Shown here one piece after another: positions 9,063 to 18,653 of a stretch of 60,984 nt of DNA. The stretch comes from Pseudomonas sp. GTDB lineage: Bacteria > Pseudomonadota > Gammaproteobacteria > Pseudomonadales > Pseudomonadaceae. The position numbers and the translations under genes were made by a program. Within the stretch, counting starts at the first letter, position 1, and the number at the start of each line of letters is the position of its first letter. The notes under the pieces were generated by a model. The model did no database searches. It was given only the letters and a program-made list of their open reading frames with translations, and had not been told where the DNA came from. Location of the stretch: contig JAUVYN010000011.1 of assembly GCA_030603065.1 (NCBI GenBank), forward strand, positions 1 to 60,984, written 5' to 3'.

Positions 9063-10015
9063 TGCTGTCCGCTAGACGTCTTGCCCGGAGTATCTGTTGG
9101 CTGGGGCTGTTCGCAGCTCCGGTCAGCCTGGCTTCCGACGCTCAGGAGTGGCTGGAACGCATGAGCAAGAGCGCCACGGAGCACAGCTTCCGTGGCGCTT
9201 TTATTTATGAGCGTACCGGGAGCTTCTCTACCCACTACGTCTGGCGTGATCAGGCTGACGGGGTTATGACCGAACGCTTCCTGCAAACAGATGGTCCGGT
9301 GCAGGAGTGGGTGCGTCGAGATGGTGAGCTGATATGCGCCGGTGGCACACAGACCGCTAGCTCAATGCAGGTCAATGGGCTGCCGCTCGATCAGGCTCAC
9401 GATATCGAACGCTGGTACGCACTCGAGGTCCTGGGCTCTACGCGGGTGGCTGCTCGCCCAGCCACCGTGCTTGCCCTGCGCCCGCGCGATGCCCATCGTT
9501 ACGCCTTCGAATATTATCTCGATGAAGAGACGGGGCTGTTGCTCAAGTCGCTGTTGATCAATGAGCGCCAGGCACTTCTGGAGCGCTTTCAGTTCGCCAC
9601 GTTCGAGCTGGGTGGGATCGACGCTGCGCAGGTTGCGCCCCAGACAGAATGCGTCGATACGCCCAGCGTGTCGGTTGAGCTGTTGCGCAATAGCCCCTGG
9701 CAGCCAGCCTGGGTGCCGCCCGGCTTCGCAGTCGGCGAACAGACCACGCGTCTTGTGGGCGAAGGGGGCACGCGACTGCTCAGTCACGTGTACTCGGATG
9801 GGATAAGCGGCTTCACGCTTTTCGTGGAACCTCTGCTTGATCCGGATGCGGCGGATACGCTTCGGGCTCAGATGGGCCCCACGGTAGCCGTCAGTCGCCG
9901 TCTGCAGCTTGACGATCAGGCGTACCTGGCCACGGTAGTAGGCGAAATTCCCCCGGCAACGGCCGAGCGCATCGTTGCCTCGCTATTGGTTGAGCAGGGA
10001 GGGACGACCCAATGA
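9062..10015 (+). CDS. mucB: periplasmic sigma-factor regulator MucB (RseB)
   Basis: Periplasmic protein that binds MucA and shields it from cleavage, and senses lipid or LPS signals. 317 residues from a GTG that overlaps the mucA stop by one base. A signal peptide is visible (RR near the start, hydrophobic 11-22, likely cut after SLA at residue 24). Two domains follow as in RseB: a LolA-like N-terminal part and a smaller C-terminal part. Confidence 0.95.
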   Translation: MLSARRLARSICWLGLFAAPVSLASDAQEWLERMSKSATEHSFRGAFIYERTGSFSTHYVWRDQADGVMTERFLQTDGPVQEWVRRDGELICAGGTQTASSMQVNGLPLDQAHDIERWYALEVLGSTRVAARPATVLALRPRDAHRYAFEYYLDEETGLLLKSLLINERQALLERFQFATFELGGIDAAQVAPQTECVDTPSVSVELLRNSPWQPAWVPPGFAVGEQTTRLVGEGGTRLLSHVYSDGISGFTLFVEPLLDPDAADTLRAQMGPTVAVSRRLQLDDQAYLATVVGEIPPATAERIVASLLVEQGGTTQ

Positions 10016-10455
10016 TCGAAGAGCGTGGCCGAGTGCTCAGCGTGGACGATGGTGCCGTCTGGGTCGAGACCGTCCGGCGCAGCACCTGCGGTACCTGTAG
10101 CGCCAGAGCGGGCTGTGGCCAACATCTGCTTGAGCGCCTGGGCTCGCGCGGGAGGCAGGGTTTCATCCGCGCGATCAGCGGTGAGGTGCATAGCATAGGG
10201 GACGAAGTAATCATCGCTATCCCTGAGTCGGCGGTCGTCAGGGGCTCGCTATGGGTTTATGCTGTGCCGCTCGCCGGACTGTTCACCGGCGCCCTGTTGG
10301 CTCAGCACGCCGGGTTGGGTGAGCCTGGCCTGATTGCTGCAGCCTTCACTGGGCTTGCCGCCGGGTTCGGGCTGGTCCGCTGGCATTCAAATACCACTCG
10401 GCGCGACCCCGCGCTTCAGCCACGCGTAATACGTTGTAGCAACACCCTGCATTGA
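10012..10455 (+). CDS. mucC: SoxR-reducing / sigma-E regulator RseC family protein MucC
   Basis: Inner membrane protein of 147 residues overlapping mucB by the ATGA arrangement. A cysteine cluster C26, C29, C35 near the N-terminus is typical of RseC and may bind an iron-sulfur cluster. Two membrane helices cover about 80-97 and 104-122. MucC modulates AlgU activity in P. aeruginosa with mild effect; RseC relatives also act in SoxR reduction. Which role applies here is not decided by sequence. Confidence 0.9.
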   Translation: MIEERGRVLSVDDGAVWVETVRRSTCGTCSARAGCGQHLLERLGSRGRQGFIRAISGEVHSIGDEVIIAIPESAVVRGSLWVYAVPLAGLFTGALLAQHAGLGEPGLIAAAFTGLAAGFGLVRWHSNTTRRDPALQPRVIRCSNTLH

Positions 10456-10533
10456 GTTGCAGCGGGAGGTTGATCCCGCTCGGAAATTTCTGAACAATCT
10501 AGCGAGTTTCCGTCAATGGGGGAGTTGGATTCT

Positions 10534-11955
10534 ATGTCTTCAGTGCAACGCTGGCTGGTAGCGACTGCGGGGGCTCTCATGCTGGCCTGGCAGACGTCTG
10601 CCATGGCTCGTGACCTTCCGGATTTCGCCGACCTGGTGGAAGAAGCGTCTCCTGCAGTAGTCAACATCAGTACCCGTCAGAGTGCGCCGGTCCGGGGCAG
10701 TCAGCCCGGCCTGCCCGAGCTGGAAGGTCTGCCGCCCCTGTTTCGCGAGTTTTTCGAGCGGAGCATTCCGCAGCAGCCCCAGGGGCCGCAGCGCCAGGCG
10801 CCTCAGTCGCTCGGCTCGGGTTTCATCATTTCCGCTGACGGCTACGTGCTGACCAACAATCATGTCATCGCCAATGCTGCGGAGATCTTCGTTCGCCTTT
10901 CCGACCGCCGTGAGGTAACCGCGGAGCTGGTTGGTGCGGACCCTCGCTCTGATCTGGCATTGCTCAAGATCGACGCAGGCAACGATCTGCCGGTGGTGCG
11001 CATTGGTTCCTCGGCAAATATTCGCCCCGGCGAGTGGGTCCTCGCCATCGGTTCGCCCTTCGGCTTCGATTACTCGGTCACTGCAGGTGTCGTCAGCGCC
11101 AAGGGTCGCAGCCTGCCCAATGAGAGCTACGTTCCCTTCATTCAGACCGATGTGGCCATCAACCCGGGCAACTCCGGTGGTCCTCTGTTCAATCTGGCAG
11201 GCGAAGTGATAGGCATAAATTCCCAGATCTTCACTCGTTCCGGCGGTTTCATGGGGCTTTCCTTCGCCATCCCGATGGATGTGGCCATGGATGTGGTGGA
11301 GCAGATCAAGGAAAGCGGTACGGTTCGCCGTGGCTGGCTCGGGGTGATCATTCAGGAGGTCAACAAGGATCTTGCCGAATCGTTCGGCTTGCCGCGGCCG
11401 GCAGGTGCGCTGGTCGCTCAGGTCATGCCGGATGGTCCCGCGGCTGGAGGTGGTCTGCAGGCCGGGGACGTCATTCTGCAGTTCAATGGGCAGGACATCG
11501 TCATGTCGTCGGACCTGCCTCACGCGGTGGGCCGCGTACGCCCGGGGGAAGAGGCGACTCTGACCATCATGCGTGACCGCAAACGGCAGAACCTGCGCAT
11601 GCGCATAGGTGCCTTGCCCGACGACGATGCTCTGGCAGCCCAGAGTGGCCCGTCACCAAGCGCACCGCCGGTAGCCGATAATCGGTTGGGTATCGTGGTG
11701 GCCGATTTGACGCCCGAGCAAAAGAAAAGCCTGGACGTACGTGCCGGCGTTGCCGTGCGCCAGGTTGGCCAGGGGCCCGGCGCAATGGTCGGCCTGCGGC
11801 CCGGTGACATCATCACCAATCTCGACAATCAGCCAGTCGAGTCGGTCCGCGACTTCGAACGGCTGGCCAAGGCGTTGCCGACCAACCGTTCGATCTCGCT
11901 GCGCGTGATACGTCAGGGCCGCGCCAGCTACATCACTTTCCGCCTCGCGGAGTAG
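10534..11955 (+). CDS. mucD: periplasmic serine protease MucD (DegP/HtrA type)
   Basis: Protease and chaperone for misfolded envelope proteins, limiting AlgU activation. I use ATG 10534, 9 bases after GGGGGAG, rather than the in-frame ATG at 10516. This gives 473 residues with a clean signal peptide (cut after AMA, residue 25). The catalytic triad is H110, D140 and S214 in GNSGGP. Two PDZ domains follow (about 255-340 and 385-465). Unlike its neighbours it has a 78-base gap before it, so it may have an extra internal promoter. Confidence 0.96.
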   Translation: MSSVQRWLVATAGALMLAWQTSAMARDLPDFADLVEEASPAVVNISTRQSAPVRGSQPGLPELEGLPPLFREFFERSIPQQPQGPQRQAPQSLGSGFIISADGYVLTNNHVIANAAEIFVRLSDRREVTAELVGADPRSDLALLKIDAGNDLPVVRIGSSANIRPGEWVLAIGSPFGFDYSVTAGVVSAKGRSLPNESYVPFIQTDVAINPGNSGGPLFNLAGEVIGINSQIFTRSGGFMGLSFAIPMDVAMDVVEQIKESGTVRRGWLGVIIQEVNKDLAESFGLPRPAGALVAQVMPDGPAAGGGLQAGDVILQFNGQDIVMSSDLPHAVGRVRPGEEATLTIMRDRKRQNLRMRIGALPDDDALAAQSGPSPSAPPVADNRLGIVVADLTPEQKKSLDVRAGVAVRQVGQGPGAMVGLRPGDIITNLDNQPVESVRDFERLAKALPTNRSISLRVIRQGRASYITFRLAE

Positions 11956-11970
11956 CGGTCAGTCAGGCCT

Positions 11971-11998
11971 GCAGCCCCGTGTAGCATGGCGGGGCTGC
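11971..11998 (+). terminator. hairpin after mucD
   Basis: Arms GCAGCCCCG (11971-11979) and CGGGGCTGC (11990-11998) enclose a 10-base loop just after the mucD stop. No T-run follows, so it may be an mRNA-stabilising or Rho-assisted end rather than a strong intrinsic terminator. Confidence 0.45.
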
Positions 11999-12108
11999 GG
12001 TCGGACGGCATGGTGTGCCGGGGCATAATCGGGTACACTCGCGGGCTGTTCTCGGGGCAGCTCCCCGTCCACCGCCACGCCGGCAATCACGTTCGGAAGA
12101 TCCCTGCA

Positions 12109-13908
12109 GTGAGTGACCTGAGTCTCATCCGTAATTTCTCCATCATCGCCCACATTGACCACGGCAAATCCACCCTAGCCGACCGTTTCATCCAGATCTG
12201 TGGCGGACTCACCGAGCGCGAGATGGCTGAGCAGGTGCTGGACTCGATGGATCTCGAGCGCGAGCGCGGTATCACCATCAAGGCGCACAGCGTCACGCTT
12301 TACTACAAGGCGCTGGACGGCAAGACCTATCAGTTGAATTTCATCGACACGCCCGGCCACGTCGATTTCCATTACGAAGTAAGCCGATCGCTGGCTGCTT
12401 GCGAAGGTGCCCTGCTGGTCGTCGATGCAGCGCAGGGTGTCGAGGCTCAGTCGGTAGCCAACTGCTACACCGCCATCGAGCAGGGCCTGGAAGTCATGCC
12501 GGTGCTGAACAAGATCGATCTCCCCCAGGCCGAGCCGGAACGGGTCAAGGGTGAAATCGAAAGCGTGATCGGGATCGATGCGACCGATGCCGTTGCCTGC
12601 TCGGCGAAAAGTGGAGTGGGTGTAGAAGACGTCCTTGAACGTCTGATCCAGACCATTCCTGCACCGGAAGGCGAGATCGAGGCGCCGCTGCAAGCGTTGA
12701 TCATCGATTCCTGGTTCGACAATTATCTCGGCGTGGTCTCGCTGGTACGCGTCAAGCATGGACGTATTCGCAAGGGCGACAAGGTGCTGGTCAAGTCCAC
12801 CGGCAAGGTCCATCAGGTCGATAGCGTCGGCGTGTTCAACCCCAAGCACACCGAGACTGCAGATCTGAAGGCCGGGGAGGTTGGCTTCATCATCGCCGGT
12901 ATCAAGGATATTCACGGCGCACCGGTAGGCGACACCCTCACCCTGTCCAGCACCCCGGATGTGGAGATGCTGCCGGGCTTCCAGAAGGTCAAGCCCCAGG
13001 TGTATGCCGGCCTGTTCCCGGTAAGTTCGGACGACTTCGAAGATTTTCGTGAGGCGCTGCAAAAGCTGACCCTCAACGATGCGTCCCTGCATTTCGAACC
13101 GGAGAGTTCCGAAGCGCTGGGTTTCGGGTTCCGCTGCGGTTTCCTCGGCATGTTGCACATGGAGATCATCCAGGAGCGTCTCGAGCGCGAATATGATCTG
13201 GATCTGATCACCACTGCCCCGACCGTGGTCTTCGAAGTTGTGAAGAAGGGCGGAGAGGTCATCTATGTCGACAATCCATCGCACCTGCCCGACCCTTCAA
13301 TGATCGAAGAGATGCGCGAGCCTATCGTGCGTGCCAACATCCTGGTGCCCCAGGACCACCTTGGCAGCGTCATAACGCTGTGCATCGAGAAGCGCGGCGT
13401 TCAGCACGACATGATATTCCTCGGCACCCAGGTTCAGGTCGTCTACGATCTGCCGATGAACGAGGTGGTACTGGATTTCTTCGACCGGTTGAAGTCGGTC
13501 AGCCGTGGCTACGCCTCGCTGGACTACGCCTTCGATCGTTTCCAGCCTGCCAAGCTGGTGCGCCTGGACGTGCTGATCAATGGTGAAAAGGTCGATGCCC
13601 TGGCCCTGATCGTCCATCGCGACAACGCAGCCTACAAGGGGCGCCAGTTGGTCGAGAAGATGAAGGACCTGATTCCGCGGCAGATGTTCGATGTGGCAAT
13701 TCAGGCAGCCATTGGCGGTCAGATCGTGGCTCGCTCGACGGTCAAGGCGTTGCGCAAGAACGTAATCGCCAAGTGTTATGGCGGTGACGCCAGCCGCAAG
13801 AAGAAGCTGCTCGAGAAACAGAAAGCGGGCAAGAAGCGCATGAAGCAGGTCGGCAGCGTGGAGATCCCACAGGAAGCCTTCCTTGCAGTGTTGAAGGTCG
13901 ATAACTAG
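12109..13908 (+). CDS. lepA: elongation factor 4 (LepA), back-translocating GTPase
   Basis: Ribosome-associated GTPase helping initiation or elongation under stress. The G1 motif (HIDHGKST), DTPGH and NKID are all present, followed by the EF4-specific C-terminal domain rich in lysine. GTG 12109 gives 599 residues, the usual length; the frame stays open to 11986, but that extension is not family-like and overlaps the hairpin after mucD. It heads a run of eight genes with lepB, the DUF4845 gene, rnc, era, recO, pdxJ and acpS. Confidence 0.97.
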   Translation: MSDLSLIRNFSIIAHIDHGKSTLADRFIQICGGLTEREMAEQVLDSMDLERERGITIKAHSVTLYYKALDGKTYQLNFIDTPGHVDFHYEVSRSLAACEGALLVVDAAQGVEAQSVANCYTAIEQGLEVMPVLNKIDLPQAEPERVKGEIESVIGIDATDAVACSAKSGVGVEDVLERLIQTIPAPEGEIEAPLQALIIDSWFDNYLGVVSLVRVKHGRIRKGDKVLVKSTGKVHQVDSVGVFNPKHTETADLKAGEVGFIIAGIKDIHGAPVGDTLTLSSTPDVEMLPGFQKVKPQVYAGLFPVSSDDFEDFREALQKLTLNDASLHFEPESSEALGFGFRCGFLGMLHMEIIQERLEREYDLDLITTAPTVVFEVVKKGGEVIYVDNPSHLPDPSMIEEMREPIVRANILVPQDHLGSVITLCIEKRGVQHDMIFLGTQVQVVYDLPMNEVVLDFFDRLKSVSRGYASLDYAFDRFQPAKLVRLDVLINGEKVDALALIVHRDNAAYKGRQLVEKMKDLIPRQMFDVAIQAAIGGQIVARSTVKALRKNVIAKCYGGDASRKKKLLEKQKAGKKRMKQVGSVEIPQEAFLAVLKVDN

Positions 13909-13921
13909 GACACCGCTCCGG

Positions 13922-14803
13922 ATGATGCACATCAACTTCCCCTTGCTGCTGGTCATTGCGGTGGCCATCGCCGGCGCGCTGGCACTGCTCGACCTGGTCT
14001 GGCTGGCGCCTCGCCGGCGGCGGGCACTCGAGGCCTATGAAGCACGGGTGGAAGTGGTGGATCCGCAGACGGTGGAAAAACTGCAGAAAGAGCCCTTGCT
14101 CGTCGAATACGGGAAGTCATTCTTCCCGGTGCTTGCGATAGTGCTGATTCTGCGGTCCTTTCTGGTAGAGCCCTTCCAGATACCTTCAGGCTCGATGAAG
14201 CCAACCCTTGAAGTGGGTGATTTCATTCTGGTGAACAAGTTCGCCTACGGTATTCGCCTGCCGGTGATCGATACCAAGATCATTCCCGTCGGTGACCCCC
14301 AGCGGGGCGACGTCATGGTGTTTCGTTACCCGAATGATCCGCGCATCAACTACATCAAGCGTGTCGTAGGATTGCCCGGCGATGAAATTCGGTATGTCGA
14401 CAAGCAATTGTTCGTCAATGGCGAAGAGGTGCCCAGGGAACTGTTGCGAACCGAGCGGGACGATGAGGTGCCGGCCGGCCATCCGCTCCACGCAATCGCC
14501 AGGGCAGAGGTCTACGAGGAGCGCCTGGGCGATACCAGCCACACCATGCGCCACAAGCTGCTCTCCCAGGCGCCCCCGCCCCGGGAGTGGGTTGTGCCGG
14601 AAGGGCATTACTTCATGGTTGGCGACAACCGCGACAACTCCAACGACAGCAGGTACTGGAATGCGCCGGATATGCCGAGGGAGTTGTGGGGAATGGTTCC
14701 AGACCACTATATTGTAGGCAAGGCTTTCGCTGTATGGATGCACTGGCCCGAGCCGAAACTCAGGAACCTGCCGAGTTTTTCCAGTGTTTCTCTGATCCAC
14801 TGA
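13922..14803 (+). CDS. lepB: signal peptidase I
   Basis: Membrane serine-lysine protease that removes Sec and Tat signal peptides at the periplasmic face. The catalytic serine is S91 in PSGSMKPT and the general-base lysine is K146 in YIKRVVGLPGDE. Two hydrophobic segments occur near residues 6-27 and 67-81. The long insertion around residues 165-210 is usual in Pseudomonas LepB. It follows lepA by 13 bases. A small CCACTG/CAGTGG hairpin straddles its stop codon. Confidence 0.96.
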   Translation: MMHINFPLLLVIAVAIAGALALLDLVWLAPRRRRALEAYEARVEVVDPQTVEKLQKEPLLVEYGKSFFPVLAIVLILRSFLVEPFQIPSGSMKPTLEVGDFILVNKFAYGIRLPVIDTKIIPVGDPQRGDVMVFRYPNDPRINYIKRVVGLPGDEIRYVDKQLFVNGEEVPRELLRTERDDEVPAGHPLHAIARAEVYEERLGDTSHTMRHKLLSQAPPPREWVVPEGHYFMVGDNRDNSNDSRYWNAPDMPRELWGMVPDHYIVGKAFAVWMHWPEPKLRNLPSFSSVSLIH

Positions 14804-14859
14804 TTCAGTGGGTGGTAGCAGTTCTACATAACATCAACAACGGACGTCACGAGGTTATC

Positions 14860-15237
14860 ATGCGCCACTCCCAGAAGGGGCTGTCGTTCTTCGGCTGGCT
14901 TGCTGTCATCTTTCTGCTCGTTTTCAGCGTGGTCATCGCGATGAAGCTGATTCCGATCTATATGGATCACTTCGCTCTGCGCAAGCTGGTCACCTCGGTT
15001 AACGAGGATCCGTCCATCAAGATCAGGTCCCTGCGCGATTTCAACGCCCATATCGAGCGCGGTATGCAGGTGAACTCGATTCGGGATATCAAGGCGGCCG
15101 ATGCGGTGACCATAAAACCCAGCGGCGAGAACGCGTACACCGTCACTATCGCCTACGAGGTACGGGCTCCCATGCTGCAAACGCTGGACCTTCTGGTCCA
15201 TTTCGATGAAACCCATATCGTCAGACCCCTACAGTGA
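14860..15237 (+). CDS. DUF4845 membrane-anchored protein
   Basis: 125 residues from ATG 14860. One N-terminal membrane helix (about 9-28) is followed by a periplasmic domain of the DUF4845 type. The gene sits between lepB and rnc in most Pseudomonas, and its stop overlaps the rnc GTG. Function is not known; position suggests a link to protein export. An earlier in-frame start within lepB (14587) is rejected because that part is a shadow of lepB. Confidence 0.85.
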   Translation: MRHSQKGLSFFGWLAVIFLLVFSVVIAMKLIPIYMDHFALRKLVTSVNEDPSIKIRSLRDFNAHIERGMQVNSIRDIKAADAVTIKPSGENAYTVTIAYEVRAPMLQTLDLLVHFDETHIVRPLQ

Positions 15238-15923
15238 GCAACAAGCTAGACCGACTGGAACGCAAGATTGGCTACAGTTTCAAGAACCAGGACCTGCTGG
15301 TTCTGGCGCTGACCCACCGCAGCCTGGGTGGGCGCAACAACGAACGCCTGGAATTTCTGGGTGATTCAGTTCTCAATTTCGTCGCTGCCGAAGCCTTGTT
15401 CGATCGCTTCCCGCAAGCCCGTGAGGGCCAGTTGTCGCGGCTCAGGGCCCGGCTGGTCAAAGGAGTGACCCTGGCGGAACTGGCCAAGGGTTTCGACCTT
15501 GGAGAATATCTGCGTCTTGGTTCGGGCGAACTCAAGAGTGGCGGGTTTCGCCGAGAATCCATACTCGCCGACGCGACCGAGGCGATCATTGGCGCGATCT
15601 ATCTGGACAGTGGCATGGATGCGGCCCGTGAACGAGTTCTGTTCTGGTTGCAGGAGCATATCGCCACGCTGACGGTGGTAGACAACAACAAGGACCCCAA
15701 GACCCGCTTGCAGGAGTACCTGCAATCGCGCCAGTGCGAGTTGCCCCGTTACGAGGTGACCGAATCCAGCGGCGAGGCACATTGCCGTGTTTTTCGGGTC
15801 GAATGTCAGATTGCGCTGCTCGAAGAGCGCACCTTCGGAGTCGGCAGCAGCCGCCGCCTCGCCGAACAGCAAGCCGCCGAGCAGGCTCTGGTGCTCCTTG
15901 GCGTGGAGAAGAACGATGACTGA
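15234..15923 (+). CDS. rnc: ribonuclease III
   Basis: Double-strand-specific endoribonuclease for rRNA processing and mRNA decay. The signature NERLEFLGD is at 36-44 with catalytic E40 and D44, and a double-stranded RNA binding domain occupies about 155-223. The GTG start overlaps the preceding stop, and the end overlaps era by 8 bases. In other bacteria rnc cleaves its own leader; the packed arrangement here leaves no room for a separate leader. Confidence 0.97.
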   Translation: MSNKLDRLERKIGYSFKNQDLLVLALTHRSLGGRNNERLEFLGDSVLNFVAAEALFDRFPQAREGQLSRLRARLVKGVTLAELAKGFDLGEYLRLGSGELKSGGFRRESILADATEAIIGAIYLDSGMDAARERVLFWLQEHIATLTVVDNNKDPKTRLQEYLQSRQCELPRYEVTESSGEAHCRVFRVECQIALLEERTFGVGSSRRLAEQQAAEQALVLLGVEKNDD

Positions 15924-16815
15924 GACTACCCGCTGCGGCTACGTGGCCATCGTCGGCCGGCCGAACGTCGGCAAGTCGACCCTGCTCAACCATATCCTTG
16001 GGCAGAAGCTGGCGATCACCTCGCGCAAGCCGCAGACTACCCGCCACAACATGCTGGGAATCAAGACCGAGGGGATGGTCCAGGCTGTGTATGTCGACAC
16101 ACCCGGCTTGCACAAAGACAACGAGAAGGCGCTGAATCGGTTCATGAACAAGACCGCCAGCCAGGCGCTGCGGGACGTTGATGTGGTGCTTTTCGTGGTC
16201 GACCGAACCCGCTGGACCGATGAGGACGAAATGGTCCTCGAGCGCGTCAGGCACGCGCGCTGCCCGGTGATACTGGTGGTCAACAAGGTCGACCGCATGG
16301 AAGACAAGAAGGCCATGTTGCCCCACCTGGAATGGCTGCTGACCCAGCTGCCCGAGGTAGAAGTGGTGCCGGTTTCCGCGCTTCAGGGTCGTAACATCGA
16401 TCAACTTGAATCGGTGATTGCCCGTCTGCTTCCGGAAAATGAGCATTTCTACCCCGAGGATCAGCTTACCGATCGCAGTTCACGCTTTCTCGCTGCCGAA
16501 CTGGTGCGGGAAAAGGTCATGCGTCAGCTTGGTGCCGAAATTCCTTATCAAGTCACGGTCGAAGTTGAGCAGTTCAAGCAGGAAGGGAAGGTGCTGCATA
16601 TCCACGCCTTGATTCTGGTCGAGCGTGAGGGTCAGAAGAAGATCATCATTGGAGACGGCGGCGCGCGCATGAAGAAGATCGGCCAGGACGCTCGACTCGA
16701 CATGCAGAAACTATTCGGCAGCAAGGTGATGCTCAATCTCTGGGTGAAGGTGCGGCGTGGCTGGTCGGATGACGAGCGGGCGCTTCACTCGCTGGGCTAC
16801 ACCTTCGACAGTTGA
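15916..16815 (+). CDS. era: GTPase Era
   Basis: Essential GTPase for 30S ribosome maturation, binding the 16S rRNA 3' end. The G1 motif GRPNVGKS is at 14-21, with DTPG and NKVD following, and a C-terminal KH domain ([10 protein letters not shown]). ATG 15916 gives 299 residues and overlaps rnc by 8 bases; the frame's longer upstream part is a shadow of rnc. The stop overlaps the recO start in TGATG. Confidence 0.97.
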   Translation: MTETTRCGYVAIVGRPNVGKSTLLNHILGQKLAITSRKPQTTRHNMLGIKTEGMVQAVYVDTPGLHKDNEKALNRFMNKTASQALRDVDVVLFVVDRTRWTDEDEMVLERVRHARCPVILVVNKVDRMEDKKAMLPHLEWLLTQLPEVEVVPVSALQGRNIDQLESVIARLLPENEHFYPEDQLTDRSSRFLAAELVREKVMRQLGAEIPYQVTVEVEQFKQEGKVLHIHALILVEREGQKKIIIGDGGARMKKIGQDARLDMQKLFGSKVMLNLWVKVRRGWSDDERALHSLGYTFDS

Positions 16816-17525
16816 TGGAAGCGCTCGGCCCGGCCTACGTTCTGCATGGTCGTCCCTACCGGGACACCAGCGCGCTGGTCGATCTGTTGACGTTGCATCA
16901 GGGTCTTGTCCGGGTGGTCTGGCGTGGCGCTCGAGGGCGCCGAAGCCTGGCCCAGCCATTCGTTCCCTTGCTGATCGGTCTGCGTGGTCGGGGCGAGTTG
17001 CGTACGCTCGGTCAGGCTGAAATCGCCGGTCCCTATGGGTTGCTGCAGGGGCAGGCGCTGTTCAGCGGGCTCTATCTGAATGAACTGCTGGTCCGCCTGC
17101 TGCCTCCGGGCGAGCCGCAGACCCTCGTCTTCGCCGCATATCAGCAAGCGCTCGCCCAACTGGCTGCGGCCCGCCCGGTTGAGCCGGTACTACGTGCCTT
17201 CGAATGGCAGTTGATGGACAATCTGGGATATGGTTTCACTCCGGATACGGATGGTGCCGGAGCGCCGATCAACCCTGACGCGCGCTACGTTTACACCGCC
17301 GACGCAGGCCTTTGCCGGAATGAAGATTCGCAGCAGACAGGTTTTTCCGGCGCGGTCCTTCGGGCGATCGCCGCCCGCGACTGGGACTATCCTGGTGCCC
17401 TGGCTGCCGCCAAGCGCCTGATGCGGCAGGCGCTGGCACCTCATCTTGGCGACCGGCCGCTGGTCAGCCGGCAACTTTTTTCGCGACCCGGGCCTGGGCC
17501 CCGGGAGGAGACCGACCATGAGTGA
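16815..17525 (+). CDS. recO: DNA repair protein RecO
   Basis: Helps load RecA at gaps in the RecFOR pathway and anneals DNA. 236 residues with an N-terminal OB fold ([19 protein letters not shown]). No zinc cysteine cluster is present, as in E. coli RecO. The ATG shares its first base with the era stop, and the end overlaps pdxJ by 8 bases. Confidence 0.94.
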   Translation: MEALGPAYVLHGRPYRDTSALVDLLTLHQGLVRVVWRGARGRRSLAQPFVPLLIGLRGRGELRTLGQAEIAGPYGLLQGQALFSGLYLNELLVRLLPPGEPQTLVFAAYQQALAQLAAARPVEPVLRAFEWQLMDNLGYGFTPDTDGAGAPINPDARYVYTADAGLCRNEDSQQTGFSGAVLRAIAARDWDYPGALAAAKRLMRQALAPHLGDRPLVSRQLFSRPGPGPREETDHE

Positions 17526-18270
17526 CCCGAAACGCGTTCTGCTGGGCGTCAATATCGATCACGTCGCTACCTTGCGCCAGGCGCGCGGCACCCGCTATCC
17601 GGACCCGGTACAGGCGGCCATTGATGCTGAACAGGCTGGGGCCGACGGCATCACCATCCATCTTCGTGAAGACCGCAGGCACATTCAGGAGCGCGACGTC
17701 AGACTACTGGCGCAGATTCTGCAAACCCGCATGAATCTGGAAATCGCGGTGACCGACGAGATGCTCGCCTTCGCCGGCGAGGTTCGCCCTGCGCACGTCT
17801 GCCTGGTACCGGAACGCCGCGAGGAACTTACGACCGAGGGCGGTCTGGATGTCGCCGGCAATCAGGCCCGGATTCAGGAGGCTGTCGAAACTCTCGCCGG
17901 GCAGGGCGCCGAGGTCTCGCTGTTCATTGACGCCGATCCGCGGCAGATCGAGGCGGCGCGTCGCGTCGGTGCGCCTGTCATAGAACTGCATACCGGGCAT
18001 TATGCGGACACGACTGGGAGCGAGCAGCAGCAGGCGCTGCAGCGCATACGCGAAGGCGTCGCCTACGCCCGCAAGCTGGGTCTGGTGGTAAATGCAGGGC
18101 ACGGGTTGCATTACCACAATGTCGAGCCAGTGGCTGCGATTCCTGGCATCCACGAGCTCAATATTGGCCACGCGATCATAGCTCGGGCTCTGTTCTCAGG
18201 TCTTTCTGAGGCGGTTAAAGAGATGCGCGAGCTGATCCGGGTCGCCTGTCAGAGCAACCACGGGCAATGA
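17518..18270 (+). CDS. pdxJ: pyridoxine 5'-phosphate synthase
   Basis: Condenses 3-amino-2-oxopropyl phosphate with deoxyxylulose 5-phosphate in the DXP-dependent vitamin B6 pathway. The N-terminal signature [11 protein letters not shown] is at 10-20. ATG 17518, behind GGGAGGAG, gives 250 residues. It overlaps recO at the start and acpS (ATGA) at the end. Confidence 0.96.
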   Translation: MSDPKRVLLGVNIDHVATLRQARGTRYPDPVQAAIDAEQAGADGITIHLREDRRHIQERDVRLLAQILQTRMNLEIAVTDEMLAFAGEVRPAHVCLVPERREELTTEGGLDVAGNQARIQEAVETLAGQGAEVSLFIDADPRQIEAARRVGAPVIELHTGHYADTTGSEQQQALQRIREGVAYARKLGLVVNAGHGLHYHNVEPVAAIPGIHELNIGHAIIARALFSGLSEAVKEMRELIRVACQSNHGQ

Positions 18271-18653
18271 TTCGCGGTATTGGTACCGATCTGGTGCTGG
18301 TCAGCCGTATCGAAGCCGTACTGGGTCGTCAGGGCGAGCGCTTCGCTCGTCGCATACTGACCCCTTCAGAGCTGCAGCGATTTCGCGACCACGGCCAGCC
18401 GGCGCGCTACCTGGCCAAGCGTTACGCTGCCAAGGAAGCCATACTCAAGGCGCTTGGCACCGGGTTGGCCAAGGGAATGTCCTGGCAGCACATGCAGATC
18501 GACAACGACGCTTACGGGGCCCCACAGGTGTCGCTTTCCGGCGTCGCGCTGGAGCGTCTGCTTCAGGGAGGTGGCGGCCGGATGCTGCTCTCGCTCAGCG
18601 ATGAGCGCGAGCAGGCCCTGGCCTTCGTGGTCTGGTCAGTCGGCGAGCTCTGA
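18267..18653 (+). CDS. acpS: holo-[acyl-carrier-protein] synthase
   Basis: Transfers the 4'-phosphopantetheine arm from CoA to ACP, needed for fatty-acid synthesis. Magnesium ligands D8 and E57 (in AAKEAILKA) are present in 128 residues. It is the last gene of the lepA operon. Its last 18 bases overlap the end of gacS on the minus strand. Confidence 0.95.
   Translation: MIRGIGTDLVLVSRIEAVLGRQGERFARRILTPSELQRFRDHGQPARYLAKRYAAKEAILKALGTGLAKGMSWQHMQIDNDAYGAPQVSLSGVALERLLQGGGGRMLLSLSDEREQALAFVVWSVGEL

Noticed and set aside
11986-12108. Upstream extension of lepA
   Set aside because: Overlaps the mucD hairpin and lacks similarity; GTG 12109 gives the standard 599 residues.
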